Notes: a model not told the origin generated them from the sequence alone. Shown: positions 11,844 through 23,935, counted from the stretch's first letter. The stretch: DNA of 64,000 bases from Neocallimastix lanati (nom. inval.) (GCA_016946835.1 JACVTC010000003.1:883501-947500); one strand, 5' to 3'. Numbers and translations are program-made.

Positions 11844-12720
11844 ACTAGAAGTAGATGATACATTTAATTTCATTTATATTAACTTTTAGATCATTTGTAG
11901 AAACAAATAGATTAAGGTTTGGGCTAATTAATATAATAATAAGTCGTTATTCATTGGTATATTACTTTTCAATGGAAGAAGACTAACACTATTTATATCA
12001 GTTACGATACTTTATTACCTATAAATTAGAAATAGTAGCATCTTTATTAGTAATATTAATGATAATACTTTTATGATTTTGTATTGATTTTTATTTCTTC
12101 TTTATTACTTTTCATAATACTTTCAATAGCAGCAGTGTCACCAGAATTTGATTGAATTATATATATTTTATATAATTAAATGCTGAAAAAAAAAATTTTT
12201 TTTCTTTTACATAATCATTTGAACAAATATTATAAATATTTTATTTTCTTCTTTTTTTTTTTTTTTTATTATTGTTTTTAGGTATTTTTTTCATATATCT
12301 TTTCACTTTTCTTTATTTTATCTCCTTTTTTTGCTATTGTATTTATTCCTTGTTTGTTTTAGTAATTTTGAATTAGTTTATTTATTAAGATTTTTATTTT
12401 ACATCTTTTTTTTTTTTTCTTTTTTTTTTTTTTTTTCATTATTTACCATTCACATAAAATTAAAATATATATATGTATATATTAATAATTTATTTAAAAA
12501 TAAAATAAATGTATATATATAATTGATTAATAATATTTAATTTCTTGTAAAACTTTTTTGATTTCTGATTAATTAACAATAATATGGTTCATTTGTTATT
12601 GATATATTAGAACTGAATCGATTTAAGAAAATATAATTAGATAATAGCGACATCTTGATTTGAATACTGATTATTATCTTGAAATGATTCCTATTAAATG
12701 ATTAATTATTTGTAATTCTT
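11844..12720 (-). pseudogene. Decayed partial copy of the Skn7-like regulator gene
   Basis: Two blocks align with the intact gene at 32.9-36.8 kb in the same order and strand. 11844-12150 matches 34848-35160, the Ser/Asn-rich linker before the receiver domain; shared anchors include ACTAGAAG-AGATGA, TTCATTGG-ATAT and TTTCAATAGCAGCAG. About 12565-12700 matches the Gln-rich N-terminus at 36605-36800, with anchors TTTGGTTCATTTG versus ATGGTTCATTTG and TAGCGACATC versus AAGCGACATC. The HSF DNA-binding exons and the receiver are missing, and T-rich filler lies between the blocks. Frames are broken. Divergence is substantial, so the duplication is old. Confidence 0.75.
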
Positions 12721-12873
12721 AGTTAAATCTTAAGCATATGATAATTCTTAAAAAGGTTTTATTTTGATTTATTTGTTTATTTATTTATTTATATATTTAT
12801 TTGATATTAATAATGTATAATTCAACTTTCGAAAAATATTAATTCATTTTTTATTTAAATATTTATTTGGTTA

Positions 12874-12917
<44 letters not shown>

Positions 12918-14090
12918 GACTAATTATTTTATTGTTACTATTATAACCTTTTAAAATTGGAATATAAAGATATATCTATACCTTTTATGATTAAGTTTGA
13001 TGTTTCATTATTTAATTAGTATTATGATAAAAATAATTTGTTTCTATTAAAATTTTCATGTTCATTATGATAATTACTACTTAATATTTTTTATTAGGTT
13101 AAAGATCTTTTTTTTATAAGTTAATTTTAATATAGCTTTAATTTTGTAATTCCATTTAATTATTCTAATTCAACCTTTTTCTTACAATATTGATAAGAAT
13201 ATGAAATGTGATATCCTGATGTTAATCAGATACTATTCAAGAAATGAATACGATATTACAATAATATGTATGTATTTGGACTATTTTTACATATCAGAAA
13301 CCCTCATATTTTTAATTATAATAAAAATAAAAAAATACTTAAACAAATTTTAATGACTTTCTTAAGAATAATTTTTATAAAAAAAAAAAATTAATTCAAA
13401 ATTCAGTAATATGAAAAAGGAATAAATTATAATTATAATAATTATTTTTAATAACTTTTTTCATCTTTTTTTTTTCTTTGTTCTTTTTTTATTTAAAATA
13501 ATATATTAATACGAAATATTTTTATATAAAAAATTCAATTTTGAATTCATCCCATTAAAAATAATATTTCAGGAATTATCAGATATAATTTTTTTATTTT
13601 ATTTTTATTTTTCATTATTTTTGTTAGCTTTGCTTTGTTTTCATCACTATTTTTATTCACATCTTCGTTAACTCTATTTTTATTTCATATCACGTTTTAA
13701 ATAATACTAATTTTAGTACTAAATTTAAAATTTTCTTTTATTCATTGGATTTTTTTTAGATTAATAAATAATAAATAATAAGTATAGCAAGTATATATTT
13801 GATTAAATGTCTGATTAAATATTTATATATAAATAATTTTTTTGTAAAAACGAAAATGAAAAATTCTGTTAAAGAAATTTTTAATAACACTATAAATTTT
13901 TGGTACATATTAGTATTTCTTTTATAATTTTTCTTCCTTTATATAATCAATTATTAATAAAAAAGAAAAAAACATACAACAAGTAATTAAATGTTATTAA
14001 TATAATCAATTAATCCATATTTTCTTATGAATATATTAAATATGTATATTTAACGAAGAAAAAAAAAATTTTTTTTTAAAATATTTGAAT
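12721..14090. other. AT-rich intergenic before the copia relic
   Basis: (TA)n at 12880-12912 and poly(A)/poly(T) runs. No confident gene and no sequence recognisable as a 5' copy of the 3' LTR found at 17929-18461. Confidence 0.5.
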
Positions 14091-14114
14091 AAACACTTCA
14101 TCCATTTTATTAGG

Positions 14115-14570
14115 AGAACGATCGTATCCAATTAGTTGAGGAAGTAGAAATGATCGACGTTTACATGGCACTCATGATCAAAAAGAACGTCAATAAATTT
14201 GTTTTAAGAGAAATCAGCAGACTTAATAATAGTTTCCGTACAATGGAGAGACTTACTTAATTCAAAATAAGGAAATTCCAATACTGATATGGAATACTTG
14301 CTTAAAAGGTTAAGAAGTATTAAAGCTAGAGATAGAACTCAAATCATCCGAAAGTTAGAACTTATGAAAGAAACTTTCGATGATATGGAAGAACAACATG
14401 TGGAGATCCCTGATAAGGAAAAATTAAAATATCTCTACAATGTATTACCGGATGATTATAAAAATATCATTCAAATTAATTTGAAGAGTGATCCAGACTA
14501 ATATCTTAACAATCTCAAGGAATTTATTTCTGCGAAATCTTACTTAGAAAACTGGGAAGACTAAAAAACT
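14115..14570 (+). pseudogene. copia gag (UBN2-like) fragment
   Basis: The frame from about 14115 reads NDRIQLVEEVEMIDVYMAL, then breaks. The next open piece (from 14289) contains KLELMKETFDDMEEQHVEIP and LKYLYNVLPDDYKNII, the typical copia gag pattern in which the loop before LLxxLPxxY is conserved. In-frame TAA codons fall after SDPD and NWED, where glutamine would fit. Gag forms the retroelement particle. Confidence 0.75.
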
Positions 14571-14639
14571 ATTGAAAAAGATGTTCCAATAGATCTAGAT
14601 TTTATCAGTAGAGGAAGAAAAACTAATAGTTCCTCCAGA

Positions 14640-15350
14640 AAAAAAAAAAAAAAAAACATAACAACCATAATATAACAATAATAATAATAGCTCTAATTCC
14701 AAGAACAGAGGAAAAACAAATGGTAGCCAATATTGAAGACAATAATAATAACCTATGTTGCCACATTTGTGAAGTTAGAGGACACTCTGTCTGAGACTGA
14801 AGTTATAATATGAAGACAAAATTAAAATCGAATAATAATAAAGAGAGGCAAGAAAAACTTCAAGTAAAAACAACATTAAAAGATTATCCAAAGAAGTCTT
14901 TACATTTAGTAAGTAAAATTCCTGATCCAGACAGTACCAGCAATTATGACCATAATTTTGATTTTGAGGACGCAAGAATTCTGACAGAAAAACAAGAAGT
15001 AATAAACATTAATGACAGCATTAAATTCATTAGATTAATTGAATATATGAATGATAGGTTCATTATTCCAGTAGAAATAATAATTCCTAAGAAAAAAAGA
15101 GGAATTATATGTTAAGTAAAATCAATTATTATGAAGAAGATGATAAGACAAGTGAATAGATATGATACAGGTACAGTAGAACATATAACTTATGATTTTA
15201 CTTTGTTAAATAATTATATACACTGTAAAATCAAATTAAGATGTGCAAATGGAATGATGTGTTCATTCGAAGGATATAATACTTACACATGATACATTAA
15301 TGGAATATATGTATGATTAGATAGGATATTATATTCTAAATCAGCAACTA
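14640..15350 (+). pseudogene. copia nucleocapsid knuckle and aspartic protease region
   Basis: At about 14757 the frame reads CHICEVRGHSV followed by TGA-D-TGA. This fits a CCHC knuckle (C-x2-C-x4-H-x4-C) whose Trp and last Cys codons are now stops. Near 15154 is RYDTGTVEHIT, the D-T/S-G active-site loop followed by the H-I/M pattern of copia proteases. Several stops and one frame change (near 15350) show decay. Confidence 0.7.
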
Positions 15351-15354
15351 AAAA

Positions 15355-16360
15355 ATCTTATTAGTGGTATCGAACTGGCAAAAATAGGATACAAAATCGT
15401 TATTGACATTGAGGATTACATACGTAGTAGATTTAACCTATGGAGTCCAAATATTATATTAATAGTCACATATAATTCTTAAAATGATAATCAGCTCTTA
15501 GTAAATACTTACAAGATTATTAAAGACATAAAAGAAAATGATAAAAGTATTATGACTTTAAACGAAGCTAATGAACAAAAATTAGAATTTTGGCACAAAA
15601 GACAAGGTCATTATTACTTTGAAAACATAAATAAATATCTTCTAAGCTTACTTCAAATAAAAGTCCCTAAATGTATCGAATGCAAAGTAGCTAAAATGTC
15701 AAGAAAATCACATAGAGGAAAGATACCTTAAGCTATGAAAACATTAGAAATTATAAATTCGGATATTTCACGTCAATATAATACATTTTTTAATAATAAA
15801 AAATACTTTATTACATTTATGGATGAATACTCAAGTAAAATATTGGTATATGCTTTAAAATAATTGTTTGTGAATTCTTCAAATATTTAAATACCCCGTT
15901 TAATGAATATAATATTAAAATATATAATTCAGAAGGAGGAAAAGAGTTTAAAAATAAAATAATTAATAAATACTGTAAATAAAATGGAATAGAAAAAAAA
16001 AACATATTCTCCTTCAGGTTGTTCTAAAGTCAATGAAAAAGCTGAAAGAAAAAACAAAAAACTAAGAAATTCAGTCCAAAACTCTACTGTATAGGCAGAA
16101 CTTGCTGAAAATATCTGGAATTTTGCCATAAAACAGGCATTTTATATCTATACTTTAATTCCTCATTCAGGAAATAAATTTTTAATACTTAATAAAGTAT
16201 TTTATCAAAAAAAAGTAGAATTAAAGTATTTTAAAAACTTTTGATTGTGCATGTTATTTCAGGGATGATAAACAACACAAGTCAAAAATTTTACCAAATG
16301 ATAAGGAGGACATATTCTTAGGATTTTATGACAAAAAACACTAATACATAATCATGGATA
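15355..16360 (+). pseudogene. copia GAG-pre-integrase and integrase core
   Basis: Pieces in order: NLISGIELAKIGYKIVID; FWHKRQGHYYFENINKYLL followed by CIECKVAKMSRKSHRGK (HHCC-type zinc region, LWHxRxGH...CxxCxxxK); then IINSDISRQYN, YFITFMDEYSSKILVYALK and SEGGKEFKN, giving the D, D parts of the DDE core (SDxxGE-F). Next come INKYCK-stop-NGIE, SPSGCSKVNEKAERKNK (catalytic E region) and FLGFYDKKH. Family knowledge: integrates cDNA into the host genome. Stops and frame changes make it inactive. Confidence 0.85.
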
Positions 16361-17928
16361 TTGAAAATAATAAAAGGCATTAGACTAATGGTGAAGAATT
16401 CGTTGAGAATTCGTTGAAGAAGAACCAAGTAAATATAAATATGAAATAAATAATTATAAAGACCCTTACTTCTCATTCGTGAAAGACAACAATAGAAAAG
16501 ACAGGAATACGGATGAACAAGAAGAAGAAAATAATAATACAATTGAAAATATTGTTCATTATAACAATTTAGAGAATTCAAAATAATAACAATAATATAC
16601 ATAAAAATAATATGAAGAAAACAATTCAAATAAAGAAAATAATTTAAATGGAAGAAACATCTTAAATAAAGAAAATATTTTAAATGAAGAAAATGGAAAT
16701 GAAAAGAACTAATAAAGAACACAAAAGAAATTATATAAAATATGAACATAACAATTATAATTCATCGAATGAAGAGAATCAAGATATTAATAACAAAAAT
16801 GCCAAACCGGAAAAGTAACTTTGATTTGATGAGGACATTAAAAGTTAAATTAATTCAAAATTTAATTCTGAAATTTAAAAATAAAATTAATTGTGAATTG
16901 AGATTCAATTTAAACAAGTTGACAAAAATAATTCTAAAAATAATTATTTGAATGCGATAAATAGAAATTTAGAACTAATAAATAATAATTATAATAAAAG
17001 GTTTAGAAATATTTATAATGATACTAACTCTAAATCCAACGAAATTGAAAATTATACACCGGAAGATCCTTCTTACGTTGCTTCAATTTCCAGCAAGAAC
17101 AAAGTGGCAAAAATAAAATACTTTTAAATAATAAAAATTCAAGCACAAAATAATAATAATATGAAAAAACACTTCAATAATCAAAATTTTTCAAAAAATG
17201 AATAAAAATTTCAGGAAAATTTATTGGGCCGAAGATAAATTATATTCATATAGTAATCAAATATTTCAAAAATTTCAAATAATAATATCAATAAATCACA
17301 TGAAACGTAGGATAATGAGTAATAATTCACATAAATCTATCAGTAATATAAATAAATCAATGGAAATCAGAAATTTACCAAAAAATGATTAAAATTTAAT
17401 TAATAAAAATTTTTTTAACTAAAGATGATTAATTCATCAAAAATTCAAATCCAGTGTTGAGAAGAAAAATTTTAACAATTCAACTCCTACAAATGATAAC
17501 ACAAATATTTCTTCAAATAATAAAAATGCGTTACTAGAAAATCCTATAAATGTAACTCTTCCTAATAATATTTGTCAAAATTCACCTTTAATAATCGATT
17601 CTTCCACCAACCAAATTTCTTGAAAATCCAATTAAATTCTATTAACTAATAATAAATTTAACAATAATAATAGAGTAATCATGGAAAATTATGCCCACAA
17701 ATATCTTATGGATACAGAAAGAGTTGTTGAATTTAATAATAATGAAATTATGGACGATATCAATAGCTAATACAGAATATGGCAATACCAATAAAATTTG
17801 AAAGTAAAATTAGATTATATTGACATTGAAAAAATACAAGCGGACATATTAACCAAGGACTCAAATGATCCAAAAATACAAAAATTTACAAAAAACATTT
17901 TTACTTAAAAATATTATTTGAGGGGGAG
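16361..17928 (+). pseudogene. copia linker and polyprotein tail; RT/RNase H not found
   Basis: 16400-17650 is Asn/Lys/Glu-rich low-complexity, like the spacer between integrase and RT in copia polyproteins. NYTPEDPSYVAS is near 17050. The last coding piece (about 17820-17905) is LDYIDIEKIQADILTKDS, matching the standard copia end (I-T--Q-ADI-TK). It runs directly into GAGGGGGAG at 17919-17929, a polypurine tract next to the LTR. The expected ~450-codon RT/RNase H is absent, so a large internal deletion is inferred. Confidence 0.65.
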
Positions 17929-18461
17929 TGTTATCTACATATAATTTAATTCTATATTTAATTAATTTATTTATATTTATTTATTTACATTTAATGATTA
18001 CTTAATATCTTAATATATGTCTATTATCTTGTATAAACATATGTTAATTATCTTTTAATATTTATTTAATTAATTTTTAATTTACTCTATGCATGTAGTG
18101 ATATGTGACTGATTTAATTACTTATTTAATACTGATTATACACTTATTTTTTTTTATTTACCATATTCCATTAGGAATATCATTATAGATCTAAATTTAA
18201 TAAAGCTAACTGTTATTTTTATTAAAAGTTTATTTATAAATTTTATAAAATAGGTAATTACAATGTTTTAAAATACATAAATTTATGAGTATTTATAATA
18301 AAAACAAAAATGTGGCGTTTATTAAATAAATGTGATGTTTTTATTAATCACGTGTAATAAATGTGGCGCATGCGCGCAGTGCCGTGATACTACTATATTA
18401 TTTATTTACAATATTTCATTATGACCATGTGATATATTTAATTATTTCGTAATTTCTAACA
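17929..18461 (+). repeat. 3' LTR of the copia relic
   Basis: It begins TGTTATCTAC directly after the purine tract and ends TAATTTCTAACA at 18461, giving the TG...CA boundaries expected for LTRs and about 533 bp. It includes a less AT-rich stretch (ATGTGGCG twice, CGCATGCGCGCAG near 18370). The exact right end could also be 18467, where TAACA recurs. With no 5' LTR to compare, divergence and age cannot be estimated. Confidence 0.65.
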
Positions 18462-18467
18462 CTAACA

Positions 18468-18470
18468 ATG

Positions 18471-18506
<36 letters not shown>

Positions 18507-19763
18507 CTTTAAATATTACTTTAAAAATTTCACTTATATATATTTGTTTTGTACAAATAATTATTAATACATATATACTTAGCTTTATTTATCATTTAAT
18601 TAATAGAATATGAATATTGTAAATAAAAAAGTAAATAAAACTAACTTCATTAATAATAAATAAAATTTTGTAACCAATAAAAAGAAATCTTTATTTTGTA
18701 AACTAATATAATGTAATTTACATATATTAAAAGTAAATCAAATCCGCCACTAATTAATGTATTTTATTCAACTTAATATTTAATTATTTTTTTTTAGAAT
18801 TTCCACATTTTTCCGCAATTTTTTAAATTATTTTAAATTTTACATATACGACTAAAAAAATATTAACAAAAAAAATTTAAAAATACTATTTTAAAAAAAA
18901 ATATATATATATATATAATCCTAACCAAATAGATACGAGTAGTTTGGGAGTATTGAATTTCAGAAAGTAGCTTTTTGGAATGTGGATTTATATGAAATAG
19001 GCGTAGTGAAATAAACTCTTTTTATTAAAGTGGCTTAAATTATTAAATAATGGTTTTATTAAATAGTAATAAAATATTTAATAATATTTAATTTTAAAGA
19101 TATAAATTTTATGAATGTAGTAGTGTATTTCCCAATGGTGCAGTATGTGGCTTATTTTTAATAATTAAATAAGTAATAATTAAATTAATAATAAATATTC
19201 TTTTTTTATATATAATTTATTAATATTCATTTATAAGTATATATTTTTATTTCTTTTGAAATAATAATTATTTATATATTTATTTATGATTGTATAGAAT
19301 ATCTTAAAAATGTATGATAATATTTATAAGCTACATTGCGAAATACGCAATTGCGAAATGCACTATCCCCAAATTATATTTATATTTTTATTTATTATAA
19401 TTTGTTTTTTGCTTTATTTGTTTCACATATTTGGATTTTTTTCCATTTTTTAATAGTTAAAAATAAAATTTATTTTTTTTTTTTATTTATTATTTATTTA
19501 TTTATTTTTAATTTTTTTTATTATTTATTTTATTTATTTAATTATTTTTTTTAAAGTGACGTGACTATTATAAATATAATGTTATGAGAAAATTTTTTTG
19601 ATGAGATGGTATTATTAACACAAAATCAATTATCATAGACAATTTGTAACACATATATATATATATAAGAATCATTCATATGATATATTAATCATTAATA
19701 GATATTCTTGACAAAAATCTTCAATATGCCGTTTTGATCAATGAGTAAGTTTTCATAATCTTA

Positions 19764-19846
<83 letters not shown>

Positions 19847-19870
19847 TAATAATAATAATAAAAATAATAA

Positions 19871-19918
<48 letters not shown>

Positions 19919-21700
19919 GTTAAATAAATATTAATGATTTATTTATTTGTTTGTTTATTATTTTATTATTATATTATTTTTTATTTTATTTATTTAAATA
20001 TTGTACATTTTTTATTATATTTTTCTTTTTAATTTTTATAAAAAATGTATTTATTTTATGATACTTTATTATTTTATTTTTATAAATACTGTACATGATT
20101 TATTGGACTTTACTATTTTATTTAATACATTACATGTTTTATTATACTTCGCTATTTTATTTTAATTTTATATATACTGAGCATGTTTTATTATATTTTA
20201 CAATTTTATTTTCTATTTTATTCATATTTTTTTGTTTTTAGTTTTTTAGTTTTTATTTTTTATTTTTTATTTTTTATTTTTTGTTTTTTGTTTTTTGTTT
20301 TTTGTTTTTAATTTTTATTTTGTTCGAACGAATAATTTTCCAACCATTAAGTTAATTTTATTTAATTTTATTCTATTCAATTTTTTATATTTATTTATTT
20401 ATTTATTTATATTATTTTACTATTATTTACTTATTTATTCATTTATTTATTTATTTATTTTATTATTATTTATTTATTTATTTATTGATTTATTGGTTAA
20501 TTGATTTATTGATTTTGTTTTTAATGCTTTTTATATTTAAATATTTGATATCTCTATTATATTCTATTTTTTATTATATTTTTAAACTTTTTAATTATTG
20601 TATTTATATAAGTTCTATATTATTTCATTATATTGTATTGCATTATCTTTTATTCCATTTATTAGATTTAATTTAATATTTTAATAATTTATATTACATT
20701 ACTATTTATTTTATTTTATTATTAATATTTAACATATTTATTATTATATCTTTCTATTTAATTTAATCTAATTTAAATCTTATTTTATTATATTATTTGG
20801 TTTATTTTTATTAATAATTCGTATTTTATATTTACAATTTATTATTTTTTTTTATTTAAATTATATTATTTTTGTTAGTACTTTTTATAATACTTTACTT
20901 TCTATTATTAATATTATTTTTATTATTATTTTTTTTATTGTTTATTTTTTCCATAAAAATATTTTTTTCATCTTTTAATTATATTTATTTTATCTTATTA
21001 TAAATTTATATCATATTAAATTGTATTGTATTTTAAAATTTTAAAAATTAACATGCTTATAAAAGAACATAATAAAAAAAAAATCCACTATTTAATACAC
21101 TCTCCAAAATTAATCATTATTAATAATTATTATAATTTAATAGATAAAACACCAACACTCATACTAATATTTAAAATAGTAATATATAAATATTTAAATA
21201 TTTAAATTGTATAATATTTCAAAATAATTTAAAGGTTTAAATTGTTTATAATTATTTAATATAATATTTTTATATAATGTATTTTATATATCAATAAGAT
21301 TTAATAATTACTTAGTAATATATTATTGTATTCATTGTAACATATATTATAATAATAGTCATGAGTCATGTTTAAATATTTTCCCTTATTATATAACTAT
21401 TCAAAGTTAATATATAATATTATTACTAAATTAATATAAAACTATATTTTGTTATTAAGATTATAAATATACCTATAAAAATTAATTTAACCAATAAAGT
21501 AAATATTTAATAATATTATTTAAATTAAAAATATTATTAATTATTAAATATTTAAAATTATTAAACATATTTTTAGTTTTCTTAAATAAAATCTATAGTA
21601 TATTTTGTAAATTGATATATTAACAGATTTATATTAGCTATTAAAATCTATAAAGTCTAATTTGACCAATAAAATCTATGTACGAAAATAAGAAATATTT
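18468..21700. other. AT-rich intergenic with AAT and TTTA arrays
   Basis: (TTA)n at 18475-18502; a GC-richer but unreadable stretch at 18925-19020; a MITE-like end at 19334-19370; (AAT)n at 19762-19918; T-rich (TTTTTTA)n and (TTTTTTG)n at 20225-20310; and TTTA tracts at 20390-20510. No gene seen. Hydrophobic open frames here are only translations of T-rich repeats. Confidence 0.6.
19334..19372. repeat. MITE-like terminus, TTGCGAAAT doublet
   Basis: ATTGCGAAATACGCAATTGCGAAATG followed by CACTATCCCC. It resembles the right end of the elements at 30.8-31.0 kb (TTGGCGAAAT...TTGGCGAAATGCTCCA) and 42.9-43.1 kb. No left end was found, so it is a truncated copy. Confidence 0.45.
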
Positions 21701-21882
21701 GCCATTCATTCATTCTTTTTAAAATTTTAAAAAGTACTTAAGACAATCAATATCCTCATTTTAATTTAACTCTTCATCAAATAAAGAAAAAAAAAGGGAA
21801 AAAAAAAAAAAAAAAAAACAAATTTCACTCTATAACACTAAATTAGGATTAGATTTTTTTTTAATAAGTAAAGAAGAGAAAG
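21701..21882 (+). promoter_or_regulatory. Probable promoter/5' UTR of the PLP lyase gene
   Basis: The sequence changes from A/T repeats to a mixed CATTCATTCATT / pyrimidine-containing stretch, then AAAGAAAAAAAAAGGG and a poly(A) run, ending AAGATGG at the start codon. A-rich leaders are common before highly expressed fungal genes. No TATA element can be singled out. Confidence 0.35.
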
Positions 21883-23331
21883 ATGGTTGTCAAGTTTTAC
21901 AAGGAGGAAAATCAAGTTCCAATTGAAATGCACAAGGTGCGTATGATTCAAAAGCTTTCCCTTCTTCCTGTTGAAGAACGTCTTAAGAAAATTCAAGAAG
22001 CAGGTAATAACACTTTCCTTCTTCAAAATAGAGATATCTATATGGATATGCTTACGGATTCTGGTGTAAATGGTATGTCAGATCTTCAATATGCTGCTAT
22101 GTTCCAAGCTGATGATGCTTACGCTGGATCTGAATCTTTCACTCGTGTAAAAGCTGCAGTTAAGGAAGTATTTGGAACAGAAAATGTTCTTCCAGCTCAT
22201 CAAGGTCGTGCTTGTGAAAATATTCTTTCAGAAACATATGTTACTCCAGGAAAGGTAACCTTAATGAACTTCCATTTCACCACAACTAAGGCTCTTATCA
22301 CTAAGAACGGGGGTACAGTAGAAGAACTTGTTGCTAAAAAAGGTCTTATTCCACAAAGTGATGATCCATTCAAGGGTGATTTTGATCTTGAAGAACTTCG
22401 TAAGCGTATTGATGAAATTACTCCAGAAAAAGTTGCTTTTGTTCGTGTTGAAGCTGGTACAAATCTTATTGGTGGTCAACCAGTTTCATTAGAAAATATG
22501 CTTGCCGTTACTGATATCTGTCACGAAAAGGGAGTTATTTCAATTCTTGATGCCTCTTTACTTCAAGATAATATATATTTCATGAAGAAGCGTGAAGCTC
22601 GTTGTAAGTACATGGAAATTAAAGAAATTTACCATCTCTTAGCTGATCATTTTGATATTATATATTTCTCTGCACGTAAGCTCAGTTTCTCAAAGGGTGG
22701 TATTATTACTTCTAAGGATTCTAAGTTTACAAAGCAAATGATGGAATTTGTTCCACTTTACGAAGGTTTCCTTACATATGGTGGTATGGATGTTCGTACT
22801 ATGGAATGTTTAGCCCAAGGTCTTTATGAATCTCTTGATATGGAATATATCAGTCAAGGTCCAGAATTTATTGAATATCTTGTAAAGGAACTTGTTGACT
22901 ATGGTGTACCAGTTATTCTTCCATCAGGTGGTCTTGGTTGTCACCTTGATTGTCAAGCATTTGTACCAAATATGCCACATGATCAATATCCAGCAGGTGC
23001 AGTATCTGCTGCTCTTTATATTGCAGGAGGTATTCGTCCTATGGAACGTGGTACTCTTTCAGAACAACGTGAACCAGATGGTACTGAACGTTATGCCGAA
23101 CTTGAACTTGCTCGTCTTGCTGTTCCACGTCGTGTATTTACTCTCAGTCAATTGAAGTATGTTGCTGACCGTGTTAAATGGCTTTGGGACAATCGTGAAC
23201 TTATTGGTGGTCTTCAATGGGTTGAAGAACCAAAGGTTCTTCGTTTCTTCTTTGGACGTCTTAAGGAAATTGGTTTCTGGCAAGAAAAGCTTGCTGAAAA
23301 ATTCCGTAAGGATTTCGGCGATAGTCTTTAA
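21883..23331 (+). CDS. Tryptophanase / tyrosine phenol-lyase family PLP enzyme
   Basis: 482 codons, no intron; family length is about 455-475. Beta-eliminating lyases split Trp or Tyr into indole or phenol plus pyruvate and ammonia. Counterparts of TPL residues: Tyr71=Y80, Arg100=R109, Asn185=N194, Asp214=D223, PLP-Lys257=K266 (SARKLSFSKGG), Arg404=R411. The residues that separate the two enzymes look TPL-like: T133 (TPL Thr124, TnaA Asp), R389 (TPL Arg381, TnaA Ile), F455 (TPL Phe448, TnaA His). However, TPL Arg217 is L226 and Lys256 is R265, so specificity is open. The family is mainly bacterial; with its isolated position and biased codons (CTT, GGT, CGT), transfer from a gut bacterium followed by adaptation and high expression is inferred. 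The ATG has the context AAGATGG. Confidence 0.92.
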   Translation: MVVKFYKEENQVPIEMHKVRMIQKLSLLPVEERLKKIQEAGNNTFLLQNRDIYMDMLTDSGVNGMSDLQYAAMFQADDAYAGSESFTRVKAAVKEVFGTENVLPAHQGRACENILSETYVTPGKVTLMNFHFTTTKALITKNGGTVEELVAKKGLIPQSDDPFKGDFDLEELRKRIDEITPEKVAFVRVEAGTNLIGGQPVSLENMLAVTDICHEKGVISILDASLLQDNIYFMKKREARCKYMEIKEIYHLLADHFDIIYFSARKLSFSKGGIITSKDSKFTKQMMEFVPLYEGFLTYGGMDVRTMECLAQGLYESLDMEYISQGPEFIEYLVKELVDYGVPVILPSGGLGCHLDCQAFVPNMPHDQYPAGAVSAALYIAGGIRPMERGTLSEQREPDGTERYAELELARLAVPRRVFTLSQLKYVADRVKWLWDNRELIGGLQWVEEPKVLRFFFGRLKEIGFWQEKLAEKFRKDFGDSL

Positions 23332-23935
23332 TTAATAGGGTGTTTTTAAGAGTAAATAATTTTAAGGGCATAGATTTTGAAAAACATAAAAATTTGTTTT
23401 TTATTATTAAAAATTATAGTAATATAAATTATTATTATAAATAAAAATATAAATGTTTTTTCTTTTTTTTTTTTTTTTTTCCTTTTCTTATTATAAATTA
23501 ATATGTCCATATATACAAACGTATTTTACTACCAAAAATTGTACAAAATTTATAAGCATATATAAATAAACATCATGAAAATAAAATTATAAAAAATTTT
23601 TTTATCATGAAACCAAAAAAAAAAAAAAAGTGGTAAATATCATGATAAAAAAGAAAAAAAAAATTTTTTTAGATCATGTAAAATAAATATTACAAATAAA
23701 TAAATAAAAAAACCAAAAAAAAAATAAACATACGTAAAAGTAATATTTAAATGATATTTTTTGTTTGAATAATTAATTACTATTATATATATTATTAATT
23801 ATTTTTTTATTTCATATTTTTTTTATTTTTATTATCGGTATAATTTTTATTTATTTTTTAATTTTTAAGTAGTTAATTTATAATATTACTTTTATTTATT
23901 TATTTATTTATTTAGTTAATTTCAAATAATTTTTT
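23332..23935. other. 3' flank of the lyase gene, AT-rich
   Basis: Holds the presumed 3' UTR. A short inverted pair (TATCATGAAACC / GGTAAATATCATGATA, about 23602-23646) and poly(A)/poly(T) runs are visible. No gene. Confidence 0.5.

Larger units (their letters stand above)
14100..18461 (+). mobile_element. Ty1/copia LTR retrotransposon relic
   Basis: Order gag, zinc-knuckle-like motif, protease, GAG-pre-integrase/integrase, polyprotein end, polypurine tract and 3' LTR. This is the Copia order (integrase before RT). Between integrase and the C-terminal tail there is only Asn/Lys/Glu-rich linker-type sequence; no RT motif (such as YVDD) or RNase H is seen. Stops and frameshifts interrupt all parts, and no 5' LTR is recognisable. 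The element is dead and internally deleted. Confidence 0.88.

Noticed and set aside
15817..16749. Open minus-strand frames across the copia element (15817-16005, 15929-16129, 16318-16749)
   Set aside because: Hydrophobic Phe/Tyr/Leu-rich translations of the A-rich sense strand; the plus strand carries recognisable integrase.
14100..17905. Alternative genetic code (TAA/TAG as Gln) suggested by stops in the copia relic
   Set aside because: All intact genes here end in ordinary stops with none internal, and the relic also has frameshifts and TGA stops, so mutation explains it.
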